DNA from: DATADD01 sp046262355
GTDB taxonomy: Bacteria > Actinomycetota > CADDZG01 > WHSQ01
Direction of reading: 5' to 3'
NCBI GenBank assembly: GCA_046262355.1
Contig: JBHEMX010000015.1
Coordinates: 25,124 to 89,123 of the forward strand
DNA length: 64,000 bases
The notes under the pieces were generated by a model. That model did no database searches and was not told the origin of the DNA. It worked only from the letters and a program-made list of their open reading frames with translations. Below are positions 9,242 through 20,618 of the stretch, in pieces. A program made the translations under genes and the position numbers. The stretch's first letter is position 1. Every line of letters begins with the position of its first letter.

Positions 9242-9951
9242 GCTCGGACCCGACCGATCTCGGCGTTGAGCGCGCGCGCGGCCTCGCCCGGATCGGGCGC
9301 GCCGCTTATCGGCCGCCCCACGACCAGCACGTCGGCCCCGGCGGCGAAAGCCTCGCCCGCCGACGCCACCCGTCGCTGGTCGTCGCGCGCGGCGCCCCGT
9401 GGTCTGATCCCGGGAACGACCAGCACGGGTCCGCCGTCGGCGGAGCGCCCGAAGCGGCTCCGCAGAGGGGCGACCTCGAGCGGCGAGCACACGAGCCCGG
9501 AAGCTCCCGCCGCCAGCGCCGACTCGGCCAGCCCCAGCACCTGAGCAGACATCGAGCGCTCGACGCCGATCGCCCGCAGCGAGTCGTCGTCCAAGCTCGT
9601 CAGGACCGTCACCGCGAGGATGTCGATGCGATCGTCCGCCGAGGCCACCGCGGCCTCGATCATGGTGCTCCCGCCCAGAGCGTGAACCGTGACGTAGGAC
9701 GCGCCGAGCGCAACCACGGCGTCGACCGCCGTCGCCACCTGTGCCGGGATGTCGTGCAGCTTCAGGTCCGCGAACACCGGACGGCGCGCCGCCAGCGAAC
9801 GCACGAGCTCGGGACCCGCCGAATAGAAGGCGGTGAGCCCTACCTTGAAGAGGCCCGCGTGGTCCTCGGTCGCCGCCGCGAGCCGCTCGCACTCGCCCCG
9901 GCCGCGGAGGTCGAGCGCGACGCAGAGGGGATCGTCTGGGATACGCCTCAT
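9238..9951 (-). CDS. pyrF: Orotidine 5'-phosphate decarboxylase
   Basis: Converts OMP to UMP, the last step of de novo UMP synthesis. The 237-residue TIM-barrel protein begins MRRIPDDPLCVALDL and holds the catalytic FADLKLHDIP (Asp-x-Lys-x-x-Asp). VVPGIRPRGA and GADVLVVGRPI form the phosphate-binding end. The size fits the short class of OMP decarboxylases rather than the ~280-residue type common in mycobacteria and streptomycetes. Its ATG shares one base with the pyrD stop (TGATG), and its stop overlaps pyrE. Confidence 0.97.
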   Translation of the reverse strand: MRRIPDDPLCVALDLRGRGECERLAAATEDHAGLFKVGLTAFYSAGPELVRSLAARRPVFADLKLHDIPAQVATAVDAVVALGASYVTVHALGGSTMIEAAVASADDRIDILAVTVLTSLDDDSLRAIGVERSMSAQVLGLAESALAAGASGLVCSPLEVAPLRSRFGRSADGGPVLVVPGIRPRGAARDDQRRVASAGEAFAAGADVLVVGRPISGAPDPGEAARALNAEIGRVRA

Positions 9952-10904
9952 CAACCCTCGAGCTTCACGGCGCCGATGAGCTCGGCGACGTGCGCGACGC
10001 CCCAGTCCGACATGCGCTCCGCGATGCCCTCCGAGACCTCGAGCGAGAGACGCGGGTTGACGAAGTTGCCCGTTCCCACCGCGACCGCCGAGGCGCCCGC
10101 AAGGATCATCTCGAGCGCGTCCGGGGCGCTCGAGATGCCGCCCTGTCCGATGATCGCGACGTCGGGGAAGGCCTGGTGCACCTCGTGCACCGCCTTGACC
10201 GCGATCGGCCGTATCGCCGGCCCGGAGAGCCCTCCGACCGTCCCTGCGAGCTTCGGGCGGCGGCTCTCGACGTCGATCGCCATGCCGAAGATCGTGTTGA
10301 CGAGCGACAGCCCGGCCGCGCCGCCCTCGAGGGCGGCCCCGGCGATCTCCTCGAGCGACGTGACGTTGGGAGACAGCTTGGGGAACACGGGCAACCGCGG
10401 CAGCGCCTTCTTCACCTCTGCGACGACCGCCGTCGTCGCGTCGGGGGAGTGGGCGAACATGTTGCTGCGGTCCTCGAGGTTGGGACACGAGATGTTGATC
10501 TCGACGCCGACGAGCCCCCGCCCCCCGGTGCGGAGCTTGTCGGCGACCTTGACGAACTCCTCGACCGTGTTGCCGGCTATCGACGCGAACACGGTTGCAC
10601 CTTGCTCGAGGAGCCATGGAAGGTCCTCGGTGATGAAGTGGTCGACCCCCTTGTTCTGGATGCCGATCGCGTTGAGCATCCCGGACGGCGTCTCGCACAT
10701 CCTCGGGGTCGGCTTGCCGCTCCACGGCGTGAGCGTCATGGACTTCACGATGACTCCACCGATCCTCGTCAGGTCGACGAAGCGCGCAGCCTCTCGGCCG
10801 GCGCCGAACGTCCCCGAGGCGACCAGGACGGGGGTCGCCAGCGCGACCGGCCCGAGGCGCGTTTCCAGCGGACCACTCGAGGTTCCTCGCGCGCCCTCGA
10901 CCAC
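9951..10904 (-). CDS. pyrD: Dihydroorotate dehydrogenase, class 1B catalytic subunit
   Basis: Oxidises dihydroorotate to orotate with FMN; class 1B enzymes pass electrons through PyrK to NAD+. The 317-residue protein has VEINISCPNLED with the catalytic Cys that marks class 1 (class 2 has Ser), and an FMN-binding end GQGGISSAPDALEMILAGAS. The class is confirmed by pyrK one base upstream. Many other actinobacteria instead use a membrane-bound class 2 enzyme. GTG start at 10902-10904. Confidence 0.96.
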   Translation of the reverse strand: MVEGARGTSSGPLETRLGPVALATPVLVASGTFGAGREAARFVDLTRIGGVIVKSMTLTPWSGKPTPRMCETPSGMLNAIGIQNKGVDHFITEDLPWLLEQGATVFASIAGNTVEEFVKVADKLRTGGRGLVGVEINISCPNLEDRSNMFAHSPDATTAVVAEVKKALPRLPVFPKLSPNVTSLEEIAGAALEGGAAGLSLVNTIFGMAIDVESRRPKLAGTVGGLSGPAIRPIAVKAVHEVHQAFPDVAIIGQGGISSAPDALEMILAGASAVAVGTGNFVNPRLSLEVSEGIAERMSDWGVAHVAELIGAVKLEG

Positions 10905-10905
10905 C

Positions 10906-11823
10906 TCAGTTCCCCGGTGGAGCGTGCTCGTCGTCGTAGCGTGCGAACCCTCCGCCCCAGTCGGGCGCGCCGGCCGGGGACAGCTCGGCCTCGTCGCTCG
11001 CCAGAGGCCCCATCGAGCCGTTCCACAGGACCGACGCCCCGTCGAAGACCGGTCCCTCGGTGCACGAGCGGGCGTACACGACCGGGTCCTCGTCGCGTTT
11101 GGGCTTGGCCCGCTTGAGCGGCATGACGCACGTCAGGCACACGCCGTACCCGCAGGCCATGAGCTCCTCAACCGCCACCTGCACCGGAACGCCTTGCTCC
11201 GTCGCCATGCGCGACACCTCGGCGAGCATCGGGTGGGGGCCGCAGGAATAGACGACCTCGGTGGCGCAGCGCGTCATGGTGTCGACCATCACGTCGGTCA
11301 CGCGGCCGCGATCTCCCGTGCTGCCGTCCTCGGTCGTGATGCGATACACGGACGCGAGGCGGCGGACATCGATCGCGTTGAGCAGGTAGCGCGCGCTGCG
11401 AGCTCCAAGGATGCAGTCGACGCGGTGACCTTCGTTGCGCAACTCGTCGGCGAGGAAGAACAGCGGAGCCGCTCCTATGCCGCCACCGACCAGCAGAGCG
11501 TGCACGCGCCGCTTGGGAAGCGTGAAGCCGCGCCCCAAGGGACCCACGAGATCGACCGTGGCGTGGGTCCGCAGCGACGCGAGGTGGGCCGTCCCGGCGC
11601 CGCGCACGTCGAACACGATCTCGATCGTCGACGCCCATCCGCCGCGCTTGTGGACCCTGTAGACCGAGAACGGTCGGCGAAGGATGTGAGAGCTGCCCTG
11701 AGGGCAAGCTATGTTCACGAACTGGCCCGGCGCGACCTGCCGGCCGATCTCCGGCGCGACGATCGTGAGCGAGTGGTAGTGCTCCCCGTACTTGCGATGG
11801 GTTAGCACCTCCCCGGACGACAT
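10906..11823 (-). CDS. pyrK: Dihydroorotate dehydrogenase B electron-transfer subunit
   Basis: Carries electrons from PyrD-FMN through a [2Fe-2S] cluster and FAD to NAD+. Motifs in order: FAD-binding RRPFSVY, the NAD-binding loop GGGIGAAPL, the SCGPHPML segment, and the cluster cysteines CGYGVCLTC with a fourth in SCTEGPVF. About 40 extra residues follow the family end. The frame is open to an ATG at 11866-11868, but that codon lies inside a palindromic repeat and lacks a ribosome-binding site. ATG 11821-11823, preceded by GGGGAG at 6 nt, is the better start and gives 305 residues. Confidence 0.95.
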   Translation of the reverse strand: MSSGEVLTHRKYGEHYHSLTIVAPEIGRQVAPGQFVNIACPQGSSHILRRPFSVYRVHKRGGWASTIEIVFDVRGAGTAHLASLRTHATVDLVGPLGRGFTLPKRRVHALLVGGGIGAAPLFFLADELRNEGHRVDCILGARSARYLLNAIDVRRLASVYRITTEDGSTGDRGRVTDVMVDTMTRCATEVVYSCGPHPMLAEVSRMATEQGVPVQVAVEELMACGYGVCLTCVMPLKRAKPKRDEDPVVYARSCTEGPVFDGASVLWNGSMGPLASDEAELSPAGAPDWGGGFARYDDEHAPPGN

Positions 11824-11846
11824 CGTTACTCCCCGCCCCTGGGCGT

Positions 11847-11877
11847 CGAGTGGGTCCTCAGGCGCCATATCGCTCGC

Positions 11878-11894
<17 letters not shown>
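11847..11894. repeat. 48-bp palindromic interspersed repeat, copy 1
   Basis: CGAGTGGGTC (11847-11856) and GACCCACTCG (11882-11891) are perfect 10-bp inverted repeats around a 25-nt loop containing GGCGCCATATCG. The same 48-bp unit, with two mismatches, is found at 38051-38098. Here it lies between carB and pyrK: the last codons and the stop of carB are within the element, as is the unused upstream ATG of pyrK. It behaves like a REP- or MITE-type sequence. Confidence 0.85.
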
Positions 11895-15123
<3,229 letters not shown>

Positions 15124-15199
15124 TAGTGCCTCGCCCGGGGGGTTGAGCCCGCAGCACGAGCCCGACAAGGCGAACGGCGTCGTGAGGACGGCCGGGGCA

Positions 15200-15307
15200 T
15201 CACCGGCGCAGCGCCCCCTTGGCCTCCGCTCTGCGGCGGTCGCGCGCGCGCTTGCGGCGCTGCCTGTCCTTCTTCCATCTCGTAGATTTCCTGTCTCCGC
15301 GGCCCAT
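15200..15307 (-). CDS. Small, very basic protein (35 aa), possibly bTHX-like
   Basis: An unrecognised 35-codon gene between carA and carB. It has a strong ribosome-binding site (GGAGGA, about 6 nt before ATG 15305-15307). The product MGRGDRKSTRWKK..., rich in Arg and Lys throughout and ending in GALRR, starts like the small ribosomal protein bTHX (MGKGDRKTRRGK...), but the rest does not match it. It could be a ribosome-associated or RNA-binding peptide. The charge and the ribosome-binding site support a real gene; the bTHX link is only an inference from about eight N-terminal residues. Confidence 0.6.
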   Translation of the reverse strand: MGRGDRKSTRWKKDRQRRKRARDRRRAEAKGALRR

Positions 15308-15318
15308 CTCTCTCCTCC

Positions 15319-15394
15319 GTCCTGCGCGCCCGCCGAGCCGGCCGCGCCCTTCGTCCTGCGCGCCCGCCGAGCCGGCCGCGCCCTTCGTCCTGCG
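15319..15394. repeat. 34-bp tandem repeat between carA and the small basic gene
   Basis: Two perfect 34-bp copies (15319-15352 and 15353-15386) and the first 8 bp of a third (GTCCTGCG). They lie directly downstream of carA on the minus strand. No promoter or terminator function is evident. Confidence 0.85.
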
Positions 15395-15401
15395 CTCTCT
15401 C

Positions 15402-16598
15402 TTATGTAGCTACCATCGCGCTCGGCTCGAAGGTCAGCATCAAGTGCCTGAAGCGCTCGAACAAGTAGCGCGAGTCATGTGGCCCGGGACCCGCCTCGGG
15501 GTGATACTGCACGCCGAAGGCGACCCCCTCGACCGCGAGCCCCTCGACCGTCCCGTCGTTGAGGTTCACGTGCGTGAGACGTGCCGGGGTGCCGGCGATC
15601 GAGTCCGGCTCGACCGCGAACCCGTGGTTCTGACAGGTGATCTCTATCCCCGGAGCATCCACGCGCGCGACCGGATGGTTGCCGCCTCGATGCCCGAACG
15701 GGAGCTTGATCGTCGTCGCGCCGAGAGCGCGCGCGAGCACCTGGTGGCCGAGGCAGATGCCGAAGATCGGGATGCGTCCGAGCAGGGACGAAGCCGTCTC
15801 CGCCGCGTAGTCGATGGTGCTCGGATCGCCCGGCCCGTTGGACAGGAACACACCGTCGAAGCCGCCGTCCAGGACCTCCTCGGCGGGAGTCCGTGCCGGC
15901 ACGACGGTGACCTCGCAGCCGCCGGCCACGAGCAGGTCGAGCAGGTTGGTCTTGACGCCGAAGTCGAACGCCGCAACGCGTCTGGCGGCGCGCGGGTCCC
16001 CGGTCTCCAGCAGCGCACGCGTCGCGGGCGCTCGCTCGGATCCGGCGGCATAGCCGTGCTCCGCCCTCCGCTCGACCTCCTCGAGGCTCCAGCGATAAGG
16101 AACCGCGGTCGTGACCTCGCTCACGAGCTCACGGGTCTCGTACGGCGGCGCCGCGCGTGCGACGTCGACGAGCTCGTCGGGATCCGTGATCGTCGAGGAC
16201 AGCGCCGCGCGCATCGCCCCACGGGACCGGATGTGGCGCGTGAGCCGGCGCGTGTCTATCTCGCTCAGGCAGGCGATGCCGTGACGCTCGAGGAGGTCGG
16301 GAAGCGAGCCCGACGCGCGCCACGACGAAGGGCTGGTGCACAGATCGCGGACGACGAAGCCAGCGACCCAGGGACGCGACGCCTGCTCGTCGTGGAGGTT
16401 GACGCCGGTGTTACCCACGTGCGGCGCGGTCATGGCGACGATCTGACCGTGGTAGCTCGGATCGGTCAGGACCTCCTGATAGCCGGTCATCCCCGTGTTG
16501 AAGCAGACCTCCCCCGTCGAGGTCCCCGGCGCGCCCACGGCGATGCCACGGAAGATCGCCCCATCCTCCAACCCGAGGAGCCCCGGCTCGTCCCTCAT
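15402..16598 (-). CDS. carA: Carbamoyl-phosphate synthase small (glutaminase) subunit
   Basis: Hydrolyses glutamine and channels ammonia to CarB. The 398-residue protein has an N-terminal CarA domain (FNTGMTGYQEVLTDPSYHGQ) and a C-terminal class I glutamine amidotransferase with nucleophile Cys in FGICLGHQ and the His/Glu pair in GVQYHPEAGPGP. FLSNGPGDPS is the usual oxyanion region. Its ATG at 16596-16598 overlaps the pyrC stop as ATGA. Confidence 0.97.
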   Translation of the reverse strand: MRDEPGLLGLEDGAIFRGIAVGAPGTSTGEVCFNTGMTGYQEVLTDPSYHGQIVAMTAPHVGNTGVNLHDEQASRPWVAGFVVRDLCTSPSSWRASGSLPDLLERHGIACLSEIDTRRLTRHIRSRGAMRAALSSTITDPDELVDVARAAPPYETRELVSEVTTAVPYRWSLEEVERRAEHGYAAGSERAPATRALLETGDPRAARRVAAFDFGVKTNLLDLLVAGGCEVTVVPARTPAEEVLDGGFDGVFLSNGPGDPSTIDYAAETASSLLGRIPIFGICLGHQVLARALGATTIKLPFGHRGGNHPVARVDAPGIEITCQNHGFAVEPDSIAGTPARLTHVNLNDGTVEGLAVEGVAFGVQYHPEAGPGPHDSRYLFERFRHLMLTFEPSAMVAT

Positions 16599-17911
16599 AC
16601 GAGCGCGGCCGCCGCTACCGCCCCGTCCGCCACGGTGCGGCGGCCCCTCAGGAAGGTGTGCAGCACCCGTCCCCGAAGAGCTCGCCCGGCGAACGGCGTG
16701 TTGCGGCTCTTGGAGACGAAGCGCGCGGGGTCCACGGTCCAGCGAGCGTCCGCATCGAACACGACGACGTTCGCGGCGGCCCCCCGGCGCAGCGGGCCGC
16801 CGTGCTCCTCGAGTCCCAAGATGCGTGCGGGGTTGTGCGACAACCGCGCGATCGCGTCGAGCATCGAAAGGTGGCCGGGCGCGACGAGCTCGGTCAGGGT
16901 CAGCGCGAGGGCGGTCTCGAGCCCGACCATCCCGGGGGGCGCAAGCGTGAGCTCCTGGTCCTTCTCCTCCGGCGAGTGGGGAGCGTGGTCGGTGGCGATC
17001 GCGTCCAGGGTGCCGTCGGCGAGGCCGGAGACGACCGCGGCTCGATCGACATCCGTGCGCAGGGGAGGGTTGATCTTCGCGTGAGGATCGTAGGACTCGA
17101 GCGCTGCATCGGTGAGCGTGAAGTGGTGTGGTGCCGCCTCGGCCGTGACGCGCACGCCATCGGATCTGGCGCGCCGCAGGCGCGCAACCGTGCTGCTCGT
17201 CGAGACGTGGAGCAGATGCAGCCTGCAGCCGGTGAGCCTCGCAAGCGCTATATCGCGCGCCGCCATGAGCTCTTCCGCCTCGGCGGGGATCCCTCGCAGG
17301 CCGAGCCGAGCGGACCGTTCGCCCTCGTGCATCTGCCCTCCGGCCGCGAGGGCAGCATCCTCGCAATGCTCCGCGTAGACGGCGTCGAAGGCGACGAGAT
17401 ACTCCATCGCCCGCCGCGCCAGCAGCGCGTCCTGGACTCCCCTGCCGTCGTCGGTGAACAGCCTTACGTGCGCTACCGAACGCGCCATCTCCCCCAGGTC
17501 TGCCATGTGCCTGCCGCCGAGGCCGCGGCTCAACGCGCCGGCGGGGATGACGTCCACCAGCCCGGCATGGCGCCCGAGGGCCCAGACCTTCTCGACGACG
17601 GATGCGGTGTCTGCGACGGGATCGGTGTTCGGCATCGCGCACACGGCCGTGTACCCGCCGGCCGCTGCGGCGGCGGAAGCGCTCGCGATCGTCTCCTCGT
17701 CCTCTCGCCCCGGCTCTCGCACATGCGTGTGCATGTCGACGAGGCCCGGCGTGATCACAGCACCGCGCGCGTCGATGACCTCTGCACCGGCATCGTCGAT
17801 ACCGGTTCCGACGTCTGCGATCGCGTCGTCCTTGATCAGCACGTCGGCCGCTTCATCGCGCCCGGACGCGGGGTCCACGACGCGGCCGCCGGTGATGAGC
17901 CAGGAGGTCAC
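16595..17911 (-). CDS. pyrC: Dihydroorotase
   Basis: Cyclises carbamoyl aspartate to dihydroorotate. The 438-residue amidohydrolase has the metal motif DMHTHVREPG near residue 60, LHLLHVST with a further His, HHFTLTD and IATDHAPHSPEEK with the catalytic Asp. This is the long type (class I, about 430 residues) typical of Gram-positive pyr operons. GTG start 17909-17911 overlaps the pyrB stop as GTGA. Confidence 0.97.
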   Translation of the reverse strand: MTSWLITGGRVVDPASGRDEAADVLIKDDAIADVGTGIDDAGAEVIDARGAVITPGLVDMHTHVREPGREDEETIASASAAAAAGGYTAVCAMPNTDPVADTASVVEKVWALGRHAGLVDVIPAGALSRGLGGRHMADLGEMARSVAHVRLFTDDGRGVQDALLARRAMEYLVAFDAVYAEHCEDAALAAGGQMHEGERSARLGLRGIPAEAEELMAARDIALARLTGCRLHLLHVSTSSTVARLRRARSDGVRVTAEAAPHHFTLTDAALESYDPHAKINPPLRTDVDRAAVVSGLADGTLDAIATDHAPHSPEEKDQELTLAPPGMVGLETALALTLTELVAPGHLSMLDAIARLSHNPARILGLEEHGGPLRRGAAANVVVFDADARWTVDPARFVSKSRNTPFAGRALRGRVLHTFLRGRRTVADGAVAAAALV

Positions 17912-18849
17912 GCGAGCACCTCCTCGAAGCTTTCGCTGCGTGCGCCGAGCATGAGATACAGAAGACTCATCCTCACGGCCAGGCCGTTTCGCACCTGGTC
18001 CAAGATGATCGAGCGCGGCGACTCCGAGACGTCGGCGGCGATCTCGACGCCGCGATTCATCGGTCCGGGGTGCATCACGAGCGAGTCCGGTTTCATGCGC
18101 GCGAAGCGGCGTGCGTCGAGTCCCCAGATCGCCGCGTACTCGCGCGTGCTCGGAAAAAGCTGCTCGGACTGGCGTTCCTGCTGCACACGCAGCAGATAGG
18201 CGATGTCGACATCTTCGATCAACGCGTCGAGGTCGTATGAGATGGCGGCACCCCACGTCGTCGCCTGAGGCGGTATCAAGGTCGGAGGACCGACCAGCGT
18301 TACGTCGGCGCCCATCGTCACGAGCCCCTTCACGTTGGAGCGAGCGACGCGTGAGTGCGCGATGTCGCCGACGATCGCCACCTTGAGCCCCTCGAAGTTC
18401 TTGAAATGCTCGCGCATCGAATAGAGGTCCAGCAGGGCCTGTGTCGGATGCTCGTGCGCGCCGTCACCCGCGTTGACGACGCTCGCCTTGACCCACTGAG
18501 CGAGCTGGTGCGGCGCGCCCGACGACGAGTGACGCACGATGATCGCATCGACGCCCATGGCCTCGAGCGTCCATGCCGTGTCCTTGAACGATTCCCCTTT
18601 GGCCACCGAGGACTTCGAGTCCGCCGAGAAGTTGATGACGTCGGCGGACAGTCGCTTCGCCGCGAGCTCGAACGAGATGCGCGTGCGTGTCGAGGCCTCG
18701 TAGAAGAGGTTGCACACCGTGCGTCCGCGCAGCGTCGGAAGCTTCTTGATCGGCCGGTCGGTGACCTGCTGGAGCGACCCGGCCGTGTCGAGGATCTTTT
18801 CGATGTCGGCGGCCCCGAGCTGGTCCATCGAGAGCAGGTGCTTGATCAT
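17908..18849 (-). CDS. pyrB: Aspartate carbamoyltransferase catalytic subunit
   Basis: Condenses carbamoyl phosphate with aspartate, the committed step of pyrimidine synthesis. The 313-residue protein has the carbamoyl-phosphate loop STRTR, the HPTQALLD segment, and the aspartate-binding LLRVQQER and HPGPMNRGVE. No regulatory pyrI gene follows; control is through PyrR. Its ATG overlaps the pyrR stop by one base. Confidence 0.97.
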   Translation of the reverse strand: MIKHLLSMDQLGAADIEKILDTAGSLQQVTDRPIKKLPTLRGRTVCNLFYEASTRTRISFELAAKRLSADVINFSADSKSSVAKGESFKDTAWTLEAMGVDAIIVRHSSSGAPHQLAQWVKASVVNAGDGAHEHPTQALLDLYSMREHFKNFEGLKVAIVGDIAHSRVARSNVKGLVTMGADVTLVGPPTLIPPQATTWGAAISYDLDALIEDVDIAYLLRVQQERQSEQLFPSTREYAAIWGLDARRFARMKPDSLVMHPGPMNRGVEIAADVSESPRSIILDQVRNGLAVRMSLLYLMLGARSESFEEVLA

Positions 18850-19382
18850 CAGCGGTACTCCCCGATAAGGACGGCGTCCTCGCCGTCGATCTCCGCGACG
18901 TGGACCTTCACGACCTCGTGCGCTGAGGTCGGCAGGTTCTTGCCGACGTGGTCGGCTCGGATCGGCAGCTCGCGATGCCCCCGGTCCACCAGCACCGCAA
19001 GGCGGATCGCGCGCGGCCGCCCGAGGTCGAGCAGCGCGTCGAATGCGGCGCGCACCGTGCGTCCCGTGTACAGCACATCGTCGACGAGCACGACCACTCG
19101 CCCGTCGAGATCGCCGGGTACGGTCGTGGCCTCGAGGTTGCGCGGTCCCCGCAGCGCGACGTCGTCCCGGTACAGCGTCACGTCGAGCGCACCCGAAGGA
19201 AGATCGGCTCCCTCGAACGACGCGATCACTCCGGCGAGGCGGTCGGCGAGGGGGGCGCCGCGCGTCCTGATCCCGACCAGCACGAGGTCGTCTGTGCCCT
19301 TGTTGTGCTCCACGATCTCGTGGGCGACGCGGGTGAGAGCCCGCCGGACGTCGCTCGGCTCCATGACCCTGGCCTTGACCAC
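18849..19382 (-). CDS. pyrR: Pyrimidine operon regulator PyrR
   Basis: UMP-responsive RNA-binding attenuation protein, with side activity as uracil phosphoribosyltransferase. The 177-residue product has RRALTRVAHEIVEHNKG near the start and the PRPP motif VVVLVDDVLYTGRTVRA. GTG 19380-19382 gives the best alignment with known PyrR N-termini; the frame remains open upstream into the attenuator, which cannot be coding. It is the first gene of an operon running through pyrE, and its leader holds a PyrR-binding hairpin and an intrinsic terminator, so it probably controls itself and all downstream genes. Confidence 0.96.
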   Translation of the reverse strand: MVKARVMEPSDVRRALTRVAHEIVEHNKGTDDLVLVGIRTRGAPLADRLAGVIASFEGADLPSGALDVTLYRDDVALRGPRNLEATTVPGDLDGRVVVLVDDVLYTGRTVRAAFDALLDLGRPRAIRLAVLVDRGHRELPIRADHVGKNLPTSAHEVVKVHVAEIDGEDAVLIGEYR

Positions 19383-19422
19383 CAGATCGCGCGCCGGGTC
19401 GCGCCGTGGCACCCGGGCCGTC

Positions 19423-19451
19423 AAAAAACGCCCTCCCCGAGGGGGCGGGCG
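19423..19451 (-). terminator. Attenuator terminator of the pyr operon
   Basis: On the minus strand CGCCCGCCCC and GGGGAGGGCG form a stem around a small CT-rich loop, followed by six T residues. It is 41 bp upstream of pyrR and downstream of the PyrR-binding hairpin: the normal layout for PyrR-dependent transcription attenuation. Confidence 0.85.
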
Positions 19452-19479
19452 TGCGCGTGGGTATGCGGCAACCGAATCA

Positions 19480-19513
19480 CTCCTTCTCGGCCTCACGGGG
19501 CCGGGTTAAAGGA
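19480..19513 (-). promoter_or_regulatory. PyrR-binding leader hairpin
   Basis: The minus-strand leader reads GTCCTTTAACCCGGCC, CCGTGAGGCC, then GAGAAGGAG. This matches the PyrR-binding (anti-antiterminator) consensus with the conserved CCGTGAGG loop. With UMP-bound PyrR the downstream terminator would form and shut off the operon. Confidence 0.85.
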
Positions 19514-19525
19514 CCGTCGACCGAC

Positions 19526-19555
19526 AGGCTACAGCGCGGCGCGCCGGGCGTTCAA
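19526..19555 (-). promoter_or_regulatory. Candidate promoter of the pyr operon
   Basis: TTGAAC, an 18-bp spacer, then TAGCCT preceded by TG (extended -10), read on the minus strand. Transcription would start just upstream of the PyrR-binding hairpin. Confidence 0.5.
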
Positions 19556-19568
19556 CGACCGGCTCGAG

Positions 19569-19629
19569 GTTTCGTCGCAACCCCGGGCGCGCCGGACAGT
19601 TTCGTCGACCCCGCCGGCGCGCCGGTGGG
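19569..19629. repeat. 30-bp imperfect tandem repeat upstream of the pyr promoter
   Basis: Two copies, each starting GTTTCGTCG and containing GGCGCGCCGG (about 19569-19598 and 19599-19629), between the diguanylate cyclase stop and the pyr promoter. Could be GC-rich spacer or protein-binding sites. Confidence 0.5.
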
Positions 19630-19634
19630 AGGGC

Positions 19635-20570
19635 TCAGCCCGTTGCGCTCGGACGCCGCGCGCCTTCTCCCAGCGTCTTCAGGCTCAGGTTGTTCTTTCC
19701 CCTGCGCTTGACCGAGTACATGAACTGGTCCGCGGCCCAGATGAGCTCGTCGACCGTCTCCGGGAGCGACAGGAACGAAGCCGCCCCGATGCTCACCGTG
19801 ACCGGATGATCGCTGCGCTCGAGCGCAGCGAGGAGCTGCCCGTGAGCGCGCCGCACGGCGATCTCCGCGGTCTCCTCCCCTGTCTCCGAGAAGAGCACGA
19901 CGAACTCGTCGCCCCCGACGCGAGCAACGACGTCGGTGACGCGCACGCTGTCGCTCAGGGCCTTGGCGATCACGCACAGGGTGGCGTCGCCGACGCTGTG
20001 CCCGTAGTCGTCGTTGAGCAGCTTGAAGTCGTCGACATCCACGTAGGCTAGCGTCAGCCCGCGGCCGTAACGCCGTGCCCTGCTGAGCTCGAGCGCGGCC
20101 ACCTCGTAGAAGTGACGGGCGTTGGCCACCTTCGTGAGCGGATCAGTCCGAGCGAGTCGTCGCTCCTGTTCGAGGGCCTGCTTGAGCCACGACAGCAGGA
20201 ACACTGTGACGAGGAAGCTTCCCAAGCGCACGCCCGCGTTCCACAGAGGCACGAACCTTCCCGAGAACGTAGTGTCGGAGAGGACGTCGGCGAGCAGCAC
20301 GACCACACACCCAGCGACGGACAGAGTGATCCCCCGGCGGCGATCTATGAACCACGTCGCCAGCGAAACGGGCACGAGATAGAAGAACGACAGCGCCACG
20401 TCGGATCCCGTGATCACGTCCGCCCACGCCACGAACGACATGAGAACTACTGACAGGCAAAGCAGGAAGCCGTTCGAGCGCCGTCCGAGCGGCTCGTATA
20501 ACGCACGGTGAAGCCTCTCGATGACCGCGCCGATCACGGCGCCGCGCGCAACGCTCTCATACGTCTTCAT
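19635..20570 (-). CDS. Membrane-bound diguanylate cyclase (GGDEF)
   Basis: Makes cyclic di-GMP from two GTP. The 311-residue protein has an N-terminal membrane region of about four segments (residues 35-140, including ALSFFYLVPVSLATWF, VAGCVVVLLADVL and LGSFLVTVFLLSWL). A GGDEF domain from about residue 145 to 300 follows, starting ARTDPLTKVANARHF. The active-site motif is intact (ARVGGDEFVVL), and an RVTD I-site five residues before it predicts product inhibition. No EAL domain is present. GGAG precedes the ATG by 7 nt. It lies behind nusB in the shikimate/pilus-side gene string, and c-di-GMP targets are present in the pilus locus. Confidence 0.93.
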   Translation of the reverse strand: MKTYESVARGAVIGAVIERLHRALYEPLGRRSNGFLLCLSVVLMSFVAWADVITGSDVALSFFYLVPVSLATWFIDRRRGITLSVAGCVVVLLADVLSDTTFSGRFVPLWNAGVRLGSFLVTVFLLSWLKQALEQERRLARTDPLTKVANARHFYEVAALELSRARRYGRGLTLAYVDVDDFKLLNDDYGHSVGDATLCVIAKALSDSVRVTDVVARVGGDEFVVLFSETGEETAEIAVRRAHGQLLAALERSDHPVTVSIGAASFLSLPETVDELIWAADQFMYSVKRRGKNNLSLKTLGEGARRPSATG

Positions 20571-20592
20571 CGACGCTCTCCAGCCTCGGTTG

Positions 20593-20618
20593 AGGAGCGC
20601 CTATACGCTTATGCTCCT
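20593..20618 (-). terminator. Possible hairpin at the nusB stop
   Basis: AGGAGC and GCTCCT flank a 14-nt AT-richer loop, overlapping the nusB TAG. No T-run, so it could also be a leader hairpin of the diguanylate cyclase gene. Confidence 0.3.
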
